A stretch of 48,767 nucleotides of DNA, taken from contig JAFVDZ010000001.1 in NCBI GenBank assembly GCA_017478205.1, positions 1-48,767 of the forward strand, written 5' to 3'. This DNA comes from Spirochaetales bacterium (GTDB lineage: Bacteria; Spirochaetota; Spirochaetia; Sphaerochaetales; Sphaerochaetaceae). Shown here piece after piece: positions 42,904 to 48,767 of the stretch. Numbering within the stretch: position 1 is the first letter of the stretch; every line of letters starts with the position of its first letter. Under the pieces are notes generated by a model, which saw only the letters and a program-made list of their open reading frames with translations, was not told where the DNA came from and did not search any database. The translations under genes and the position numbers were made by a program.

Positions 42904-42932
42904 TTGTGTCCCTCAAAAAGCTGTGACATAAT
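42904..42932 (+). promoter_or_regulatory. Promoter of the ABC importer operon
   Basis: TTGTGT (42904-42909), a 17-bp spacer, CATAAT (42927-42932). The leader of about 42 nt contains TAGGAGG as a strong ribosome binding site. The rest of 42798-42980 shows no gene. Confidence 0.6.
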
Positions 42933-42980
42933 CTTACTCAGGTAAATTTGTTTTTCGTAATGGAAAATCTAGGAGGAAAA

Positions 42981-44099
42981 ATGAAAAAATTTCTTAGTGT
43001 TCTTTTAGTTCTTGCTCTAATTGCTACATCTGTTTTTGCAGGTGGTTCAAAGGAAGCAGCTCCTGCAGGGGCTTCTTCTGCTGAAGATCCACTCGTAACT
43101 GCTGCCAAGGCAGAAGGTGAACTTGTTGTTTACGGTTCCTGTGAAGAGGAATATCTCGCAGCTGCTTGTGCTGGCTTCGAAAAGAAGTATGGCATCAAGG
43201 TAAGCTACCAGAGACTTTCTACTGGTGAAGTTCAGGCAAAGATCGAAGAGGAGAAGGGCAACCCATCTGCTGACGTATTCTTCGGTGGCACAACCGATCC
43301 TTACAACGTACTTGCTTCAGAAGGCTTCCTCGAGAGATATGATGCAAAGAATGCTTCTCATATCACAAGTCCTAACTACAAGCATAAGGACAACCTCTGG
43401 TATGGTATCTACACTGGTATCCTCGGTTTCATGGTAAACAAGGACGTATTGGCAAGAAAGGGCCTCCAGGCTCCTCAGGATTGGCCAGATCTCCTCAAGC
43501 CAGAGTATAAGAACCTCATTTGGCTCTCCAACTACAATACAGCTGGTACAGCTAAGCTCGTTCTCAACACAATGATCCAGAAGTATGGTCATGATGATGG
43601 TATCAAGTACCTCGTAGCTCTCGATAAGAACATCGAAGTCTACACCAAGTCCGGTTCTGGCCCATCAAAGAACGTAGGTACTGGCGAATGTGCTATCGGT
43701 ATCGGCTTCCTCCACGATGGTATCCATCAGATCGTTGATAACGGATATGACAACATCGGTCTTGTTCTCCCATCAAGTGGAACAACCTGTGAAATCGGTG
43801 CAACCGCAATCTTCAAGGGCGCTAAGCATCCAAACGCTGCCAAGCTCTGGATCGAATATGCTCTTTCTCCAGATTGTGTAAACCTTGCAAAGGAGAATGG
43901 TTCATATCAGTTCCTCGTAATCGACAATGCTGAGCAGCCAAAGCAGGCTACTGAATATGGTCTCGATCCAAAGAACGTAATGGATTATGACTTTGATGAT
44001 GCTACCAAGAATGTAAAGACATACATCAACGACATCATGACTGCACTTTCAAAGTCTGGTGCCAACACTGGTGATGCATCAAGATTCCAGGTTAAGTGA
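42981..44099 (+). CDS. ABC importer binding protein (FbpA/AfuA type)
   Basis: 372 aa periplasmic binding protein, family 1 of the iron/phosphonate/sugar-phosphate type. Signal peptide MKKFLSVLLVLALIATSVFAGG, then ELVVYGSCEEEYL, DVFFGGTTDP, LWYGIYTGILGFMVN and SGTTCEIGATAIFKGA. Related proteins bind Fe3+, 2-aminoethylphosphonate or hexose phosphates (AfuA); no set of Tyr iron ligands is evident, so a phospho-compound is at least as likely as iron. ATG 42981 with GGAGG is chosen over an upstream ATG. First gene of the operon; codon use looks highly expressed. Confidence 0.88.
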   Translation: MKKFLSVLLVLALIATSVFAGGSKEAAPAGASSAEDPLVTAAKAEGELVVYGSCEEEYLAAACAGFEKKYGIKVSYQRLSTGEVQAKIEEEKGNPSADVFFGGTTDPYNVLASEGFLERYDAKNASHITSPNYKHKDNLWYGIYTGILGFMVNKDVLARKGLQAPQDWPDLLKPEYKNLIWLSNYNTAGTAKLVLNTMIQKYGHDDGIKYLVALDKNIEVYTKSGSGPSKNVGTGECAIGIGFLHDGIHQIVDNGYDNIGLVLPSSGTTCEIGATAIFKGAKHPNAAKLWIEYALSPDCVNLAKENGSYQFLVIDNAEQPKQATEYGLDPKNVMDYDFDDATKNVKTYINDIMTALSKSGANTGDASRFQVK

Positions 44100-44120
44100 T
44101 AGAACTTAACGATGATACCA

Positions 44121-44159
44121 GGGGATGGCAGGCAAGTGGCCTTCCATCCCCTCATTTTT
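44121..44159 (+). terminator. Intra-operon hairpin/attenuator
   Basis: GGGGATGG/CCATCCCC with an inner AGGC/GCCT stem at 44121-44151, followed by TCATTTTTA. Placed between the binding-protein and permease genes, it should give partial termination and a binding-protein excess. Confidence 0.8.
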
Positions 44160-44181
44160 AATACATAAAAAGGAGGAAGTT

Positions 44182-45897
44182 ATGGCAAAAGGTCAGGGAG
44201 CCGCTCTTGATAGGAAGAAGCTCATGGCTGATCCTATCTTGATTACAACCATATGTGTTCTTATTGCATTTCTTACTCTGTTCATTCTCTATCCTCTTGC
44301 AATATTGCTCGTAGACAGCTTTGTCAGTGAAGAGGGTCGCTTTGGATTCTCGGTCTTCAAGAGAATCTTTGATATGCCAAACTTCACAACAGCCATATCC
44401 AACACATTAAAGGTTGGCTTTGTTGTAGGTATTGGATCAGTCCTCATCGGTCTTCTCTTTGCATATGTAGAAGTCTATGTAGAGATGAACAAGTTCGTGG
44501 GTGGACTTTTCAAGGTAGTATCACTATTACCTGTTGTATCTCCACCATTCGTATTGTCTCTTTCAATGATCATGCTCTTTGGTAAGAGTGGTATCATTAC
44601 ACGATTCCTTTTGGGCATATATGACAATAGCGTATATGGATTTTGGGGTATTGCAATTGTACAGACACTGACTTTCTTCCCTGTCTGTTACATGATGCTA
44701 AAGGGGCTTTTGAAGAATATCGATCCTTCATTGGAGGAAGCTGCAAGAGATATGGGAGCTTCTCGCATGAAGGTCTTTACCTCAGTAACGTTCCCTCTTT
44801 TGCTTCCAGGTCTTGGAAACGCTTTCCTCGTAACCTTCATCGAATCTATTGCCGACTTTGCAAACCCAATGATCATCGGTGGATCATACGATACTCTCGC
44901 AACCACTATCTATCTGCAGATTACAGGTGCATATGATAAGGCGGGAGCTGCAGCAATGGCTGTCGTTCTTCTCTGTATCACACTGATGATGTTCATGGTG
45001 CAGAAGTACTATCTTGAAGCAAAGACAGCTGCAACATTGACTGGTAAGGCATCCAGAGCAAGAATGTTCATCACCGACAGAAGTGTAAAGATTCCTCTTA
45101 CAATTCTCTGCTCACTGATGGCTCTCTTCGTTATCTTGATGTATGTCTGTGTTCCAATTGGATCATTCTTCCCAACCTGGGGTTACAAGTTCTTCCCTCT
45201 GACAGGTAAGTGGTTCAAGCTGGTCTTCACTCGCTACCATGGCTTCAAGGCATTCAAGGACTCCTTCGTCCTATCATTCATTGCATCTCCAATTACAGCA
45301 TTGCTTTCAATGATAATAAGTTATCTGGTTGTAAAGAGAAGCTTCAGGGCAAAGGGTTTCATCGAAGCTGTTTCGATGCTTGCAATGGCAGTTCCTGGTA
45401 CAGTACTTGGTGTTGGTTTTATACGTGGCTTTGCTGGTGGTGTCTTCCATACTGGATTCCTTCAGGGGCTGTATGGCACAGGTACACTCCTTGTAATCGT
45501 CTTCATTGTACGATCTCTTCCAACCGGTACAAGAAGTGGTATATCAGCCTTGAGACAGATAGATAAGTCTATCGAAGAGTCTGCCTACGATATGGGTGCT
45601 GATAGTTTTACAGTCTTCATGACAGTAACACTTCCTCTTATCAAGGACAGTTTCCTTTCTGGTCTCGTAACCGCCTTTGTAAGATCTATCACAGCTATTT
45701 CGGCTATCATTCTGCTGGTAACTCCACAGTTCCTGCTTATCACAGTACAGATCAATGAATTCGCAGAGAAGGGCTCATTCAGCCTCGCCTGTGCATTCGC
45801 GACCATCCTTATTCTCATAACCTACAGTGCAGTTGTATTGATGAATATCTTCATCAAGTACTTCGGAACTAGTAGGAAAATAAAGGAGGATTTCTAA
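44182..45897 (+). CDS. ABC importer permease, fused double type
   Basis: 571 aa with about twelve helices: two BPD_transp_1 permease halves fused head to tail as in FbpB/AfuB/ThiP. Two EAA loops are visible: EAARDMGASRMKVFTSVTFP (first half) and ESAYDMGADSFTVFMTVTLP (second half). AGGAGG precedes ATG 44182; the in-frame upstream extension to 44125 overlaps the hairpin and is rejected. The ATPase gene follows after 2 nt. Confidence 0.93.
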   Translation: MAKGQGAALDRKKLMADPILITTICVLIAFLTLFILYPLAILLVDSFVSEEGRFGFSVFKRIFDMPNFTTAISNTLKVGFVVGIGSVLIGLLFAYVEVYVEMNKFVGGLFKVVSLLPVVSPPFVLSLSMIMLFGKSGIITRFLLGIYDNSVYGFWGIAIVQTLTFFPVCYMMLKGLLKNIDPSLEEAARDMGASRMKVFTSVTFPLLLPGLGNAFLVTFIESIADFANPMIIGGSYDTLATTIYLQITGAYDKAGAAAMAVVLLCITLMMFMVQKYYLEAKTAATLTGKASRARMFITDRSVKIPLTILCSLMALFVILMYVCVPIGSFFPTWGYKFFPLTGKWFKLVFTRYHGFKAFKDSFVLSFIASPITALLSMIISYLVVKRSFRAKGFIEAVSMLAMAVPGTVLGVGFIRGFAGGVFHTGFLQGLYGTGTLLVIVFIVRSLPTGTRSGISALRQIDKSIEESAYDMGADSFTVFMTVTLPLIKDSFLSGLVTAFVRSITAISAIILLVTPQFLLITVQINEFAEKGSFSLACAFATILILITYSAVVLMNIFIKYFGTSRKIKEDF

Positions 45898-45899
45898 TT

Positions 45900-46976
45900 A
45901 TGGCTAAGGAAAAAAAGGGTGTAACACTCGAACACATTTCCAAGATTTATAAGGATCCTAAGACTGGCAAGGAGTTCTATGCCGTACAGGATACATCACT
46001 AACTATCGAACCAGGTACCTTCGTAACTCTGCTCGGTCCTTCTGGCTGTGGTAAGACCACAACCTTGAGAATGATTGCAGGTTTTGAAAGCCCAGATGAA
46101 GGTGAAATCTACTTGGGAGATGAACCTATCAACGAACTCACTCCTAATAAGAGAGATACTGCAATGGTATTCCAGAGCTATGCTCTTCTTCCTCACTACA
46201 ATGTCTTTGATAACGTAGCTTATGGTCTTAAGTTAAGAAAGCTTGCTCCAGAAGTGATCAAGGAAAAGGTTCTCAACATCCTCAAGCTTGTAAAGCTCGA
46301 AGGTATGGAAGGTAGAATGACCAACCAGCTTTCTGGTGGACAGCAGCAGAGAGTTGCTCTTGCACGTGCTCTTGTTATCGAGCCAAGTGTCCTCCTCTTC
46401 GATGAACCTCTTTCCAACCTCGATGCAAAACTTCGTGTCGACATGAGAACTGAGATCAGAAGGATCCAGCAGGAGGTCGGTATCACCGCCATCTATGTAA
46501 CTCATGATCAGAGTGAAGCTATGGCACTTTCTGACAATATCATCATCATGAACAAGGGTGTTGTTGCTCAGATGGGTTCTCCAAAAGAGATCTACTACCA
46601 TCCAAATGACAAGTTTGTTGCTGACTTTATCGGCGAAGCAAACTTCCTTGAAGGCAAGTACTTGAAGGATGAGGGTGAGATGGCAATCCTGGAAATTGAA
46701 GGTAACGAATATCCTGTCTTCAAGAATAAGGACATGAAGAAAGACGAGGTCTATACTGTAGTTCTTCGCCCTGAAGCTGCTTCTCTTGCTGAAAAGGGCG
46801 GCCTTCCTTGTGAAGTTGTTCTTTCTTGCTTCATGGGTTCCTACCAGAACTACCATGTAATGGTTGGAAACACTCTTGTAAAGCTTCAGGAATTCAATCC
46901 TAAGCACAAGAGAATCTATGAGGTTGGTGAAAAGTGTCACCTCGTATTCGATCCTGAATCGGTACACGTACTTTGA
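45900..46976 (+). CDS. ABC importer ATP-binding protein
   Basis: 358 aa. Walker A GPSGCGKTTTL, Q-loop FQSYALLPHYN, signature LSGGQQQRVALARAL, Walker B LLFDEPLSNLD, H-loop THDQSEAM, then a C-terminal TOBE-type domain (about 240-358). PotA/FbpC-like. GGAGG in the permease end is the ribosome binding site. Completes the importer at 42981-45897. Confidence 0.94.
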   Translation: MAKEKKGVTLEHISKIYKDPKTGKEFYAVQDTSLTIEPGTFVTLLGPSGCGKTTTLRMIAGFESPDEGEIYLGDEPINELTPNKRDTAMVFQSYALLPHYNVFDNVAYGLKLRKLAPEVIKEKVLNILKLVKLEGMEGRMTNQLSGGQQQRVALARALVIEPSVLLFDEPLSNLDAKLRVDMRTEIRRIQQEVGITAIYVTHDQSEAMALSDNIIIMNKGVVAQMGSPKEIYYHPNDKFVADFIGEANFLEGKYLKDEGEMAILEIEGNEYPVFKNKDMKKDEVYTVVLRPEAASLAEKGGLPCEVVLSCFMGSYQNYHVMVGNTLVKLQEFNPKHKRIYEVGEKCHLVFDPESVHVL

Positions 46977-46987
46977 TTATCATTTTC

Positions 46988-47023
46988 GAGATGCTTCACA
47001 TTTTGGGGCATCTCTTTTCTTTT
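46988..47023 (+). terminator. Terminator after ABC importer operon
   Basis: GAGATGC (46988-46994) pairs with GCATCTC (47008-47014), with extra G-U pairs inside, followed by TTTTCTTTT. Confidence 0.85.
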
Positions 47024-47050
47024 GCTCTCTTGATATGTATCATTTGAATC

Positions 47051-47572
47051 ATGGTAGATGAAAAGAAAGTTAGAGAAGAATACAGAATTCTTACCAAGTC
47101 CCTGATTTCCAGGAAGCTGACAATTACAACCATGGAAAGCTGCACAGCAGGGCAGATTGCATCTCTGATTACTGATACAGAAGGTTCATCTGAAATTCTA
47201 AAAGGAGCCTTCGTTACATACTCCAATGAAGCAAAAATTATGATGGGAGTTTCTAGAGAGACAATAGAGAAGTTTTCTGTCTATTCACAGAATACTGCAA
47301 TAGAGATGGCCAAGGCGTGCAAGGAAAAGTTTTCAAGTGATATTGGCATTGGCGTGAGTGGAACGTTTGGAAATGTTGATACAGAAAACAGTGAATCATC
47401 TACACCTGGAAAGGTCTATTTTGCAATAGCTATCAAGGATGAATGTTTTCCATATACGCTTTCTCTTCCATTTCAGGAATCGAGGCTTATGTACAAGCTC
47501 CTTGTTGCAGAGAAGATATATGAAAAACTCTCTTTTCTGATATATAAAAAATATGTTCAGCCCTCAAGCTGA
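47051..47572 (+). CDS. pncC: Nicotinamide-nucleotide amidohydrolase (CinA C-terminal family)
   Basis: 173 aa, the stand-alone CinA C-terminal domain. TTMESCTAGQIASLITDTEGSSEILKG is the family hallmark with the catalytic Ser, followed by FVTYSNEAKIMMGV and GIGVSGTFG. The enzyme deamidates NMN to nicotinate mononucleotide in NAD salvage. No ribosome binding site; TATCAT (47038-47043) ends 7 nt before the ATG, so the transcript is probably leaderless. Its stop codon is inside the stem of the shared terminator. Confidence 0.9.
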   Translation: MVDEKKVREEYRILTKSLISRKLTITTMESCTAGQIASLITDTEGSSEILKGAFVTYSNEAKIMMGVSRETIEKFSVYSQNTAIEMAKACKEKFSSDIGIGVSGTFGNVDTENSESSTPGKVYFAIAIKDECFPYTLSLPFQESRLMYKLLVAEKIYEKLSFLIYKKYVQPSS

Positions 47573-47578
47573 ACATAT
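47551..47578. terminator. Terminator shared by pncC and purO
   Basis: Perfect 11-bp stem ATATGTTCAGC/GCTGAACATAT with a 6-nt loop. The minus strand has TTTTTT straight after it (for purO); the plus-strand tail is weaker. The stem contains the pncC TGA (47570-47572). Confidence 0.85.
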
Positions 47579-47602
47579 CTAAAATGATAATTATCTATTA
47601 TC

Positions 47603-48409
47603 TTACTCTTCGATTTTCCCAACCTGGATTTTGTTGAGCTTTGAAGAAACAGTTCTCTGCTGGTTCATTAGCTTTCTGTTTGATGTCTCAGGTCCGAACT
47701 CTCTCCAGTTCTTTCTTTCAAGTGGTCTGTCAAGAAGTCTGTTTCTCTCGATTGTTCTATGTCTGTTTGCAATTTGTGTGTCATCACCGGCAGAGACAAA
47801 CAGTGAGATTCTGTTTTCAGGATTCAGGCTTGACCAGATATCATTGAAAAGATCGAAATCTGGAAGCTTGACTGTTACAGGGTCTCCAATAAAGGATTCT
47901 GCAGAGCCATCTCCAGTATATGTGTGGATTATTCTTCCAAAGCCATTAAATGGATTGTATTTCCAGATTATCTTCTCGTTCTTATCATTCTTCTTTCTGA
48001 CAATCGAAAGGGAATAATCACTACTTTTTGGGTCGAGGATGGCTGAGATTCTTGGAGTTGAATAAGTGTCCTCTTCAGGTGAGAGCTTGATGATGGCCTC
48101 TCCTAGATCTTTTCCTTCCTTGAGAGCCTTTGCGATCTCAATGCTATGGTCTCCGTTTGCAATTACCCATTTACCATTTGAAAATAGGATTGCATCGTAG
48201 AGTGTCCACTTTGTATCTCCAGCTACTTCTTTTCTGAAGAGCTTTGTTCTTATGCGTCCCTCTTCAAATGCAAGTATTCGGTTCTGGGAATTGCTACTTC
48301 TTCCCATAAGTGCATATGCGATAACCTGTGTTCCGTCAGAGAGGTTTCCAATCAAAATTGTCCTTCCTGGATAGGAAAGAGATGAAAGATATTCTGAAAT
48401 GCTTTTCAC
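47603..48409 (-). CDS. purO: IMP cyclohydrolase, PurO-like
   Basis: 268 aa. Matches the stand-alone IMP cyclohydrolase family first known from archaea and seen in clostridia: YLSSLSYPGRTILIGNLSDG, VIAYALMGRSSNSQNRI, VIANGDHSIEI, TPRISAIL and RIIHTYTGDGSAESF. It closes the last ring in IMP synthesis, replacing that half of PurH. Start: GTG 48409, because AGGAG lies 7 nt upstream and a TATAAT (48443-48448, minus strand) lies between it and the upstream TTG 48475. A terminator lies 24 bp beyond the stop. Confidence 0.85.
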   Translation of the reverse strand: MKSISEYLSSLSYPGRTILIGNLSDGTQVIAYALMGRSSNSQNRILAFEEGRIRTKLFRKEVAGDTKWTLYDAILFSNGKWVIANGDHSIEIAKALKEGKDLGEAIIKLSPEEDTYSTPRISAILDPKSSDYSLSIVRKKNDKNEKIIWKYNPFNGFGRIIHTYTGDGSAESFIGDPVTVKLPDFDLFNDIWSSLNPENRISLFVSAGDDTQIANRHRTIERNRLLDRPLERKNWREFGPETSNRKLMNQQRTVSSKLNKIQVGKIEE

Positions 48410-48509
48410 AACATGTCTCCTAGAATATATATCCTTCCTGTGATTATACTCATTTTCCCACTTTAATTTCCTCAATTATTTACAAATAAAAGAAAAATTT
48501 TTTTATGGG

Positions 48510-48538
48510 TTGACGTTTTTTTTCAAGTTGTGTATCTT
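48510..48538 (+). promoter_or_regulatory. Promoter of initiator tRNA
   Basis: TTGACG (48510-48515), a 17-bp spacer, TATCTT (48533-48538); the expected start is about 10 nt before the mature tRNA. Confidence 0.75.
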
Positions 48539-48554
48539 CTCTAAAGTAATTCGA

Positions 48555-48627
48555 CGCAGGGTAGAGCAGTTGGCAGCTCATCGGGCTCATAACCCGGGGG
48601 TCGTAGGTTCGAGTCCTACCCCTGCTA
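48555..48627 (+). tRNA. Initiator tRNA-fMet (CAT)
   Basis: 73-nt cloverleaf with anticodon CAT in loop CTCATAA. Initiator hallmarks: position 1 C faces T at 72 (unpaired), and three consecutive G:C pairs (GGG/CCC) close the anticodon stem. T arm GTAGG-TTCGAGT-CCTAC is perfect. Discriminator A at 48627; CCA is not encoded. The acceptor is CGCAGGG/CCCTGCT. Confidence 0.93.
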
Positions 48628-48630
48628 TAG

Positions 48631-48750
48631 TGCAGAATACCAGAACATCAAGAGTGACCAAACGGCGCCTTGATGGCGAGCTTCTTCTGGTAGAGCAAGG
48701 CAATCCTCCATTCATGGCACTGGCCATGAAATAGGGTTGCCAATTTTTTT
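48631..48750 (+). ncRNA. Structured RNA downstream of tRNA, ending in a terminator
   Basis: Hairpin 1: outer perfect 8-bp stem (48638-48645 with 48685-48692), inner perfect 7-bp stem (48646-48652 with 48669-48675), a 9-nt bulge on the 3' side and a 16-nt loop. Hairpin 2: 8-bp outer stem with one G-U (48699-48706 with 48734-48741), inner perfect 8-bp stem (48711-48718 with 48723-48730), tetraloop, then AA and seven T. It could be a small RNA cleaved from the tRNA transcript, a 3' trailer or an attenuator for a gene beyond the window. No known family was recognised. 48751-48767 shows nothing. Confidence 0.65.
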
Positions 48751-48767
48751 ATATAAAGGGCAGAAAC

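Noticed and set aside
46233-46967. Long open frame on the minus strand opposite the ABC ATPase gene
   Set aside because: The plus-strand gene has every ATPase motif; the antisense frame has no ribosome binding site and no recognisable domain. Similar shadows at 10461-11048, 18750-19328, 16945-17382 and 27448-28104 were dropped for the same reason.
48510-48734. Open frame across the tRNA and downstream hairpins
   Set aside because: It runs through a clear initiator tRNA and a terminator, with no ribosome binding site.

Overview
The window looks like the chromosome of an anaerobic, fermentative, gut-type spirochaete. The pointers are the gene content (Na+-pumping oxaloacetate decarboxylase, NAD-linked trimeric [FeFe]-hydrogenase, molybdenum hydroxylase) and solute-binding-protein leaders ending in AGGSKE or AKGSKE, which I associate with Treponema and Sphaerochaeta relatives. 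Species cannot be fixed from sequence reading alone. Nothing here is a complete phage, insertion sequence or CRISPR array.

Layout. (1) 1-2905 is an AT-rich accessory island of seven small, mostly membrane-linked genes of unknown function, led by a SAM-domain tail-anchored protein. Degenerate repeats with a 24-bp period lie at both of its edges. (2) 3051-8807 holds asd with its own promoter and terminator, a U32 peptidase-family (RlhA-like) gene, a WYL regulator, a coupled pair of tiny genes behind a palindromic operator, and an RNase D-like exonuclease. (3) 8808-20228 is energy metabolism: a molybdenum hydroxylase, a dCMP deaminase, oadGAB (whose alpha subunit carries two biotin domains) and, divergently, hydCBA. 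(4) 20287-26524 is mixed: gshA, a LysR regulator, a decayed GH4 glycosidase, an AlkD-like DNA glycosylase, another remnant, a split chromate transporter and two envelope proteins. (5) 26625-32992 is a molybdenum block: a ModE-like regulator divergent from a MoeA-like gene, mog, modABC, moaA and moaC, ending in an orphan vsr endonuclease. It presumably supplies cofactor to the hydroxylase at 8808-11369. (6) 33056-37264 has a CitM-type carrier, a second small gene behind the same palindromic operator as at 7483, panE and a DUF2130 protein. (7) 37398-42797 is an export/resistance cluster (MATE, thioesterase, TetR, ABC-F, MATE). (8) 42904-46976 is a three-gene ABC importer with a hairpin after its binding-protein gene. 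(9) 47051-48767 has pncC, purO, an initiator tRNA and a structured RNA or leader ending in a terminator.

Three things stand out. The same 26-bp near-palindrome lies in front of two unrelated small genes 27 kb apart. At least nine genes have no Shine-Dalgarno but a -10-like hexamer 6-9 nt before the ATG, suggesting frequent leaderless transcripts. A 26-bp palindrome fills the modE/moeA divergent promoter region and abuts a good -35 box. The remaining genes mostly use ordinary GGAGG-type ribosome binding sites.
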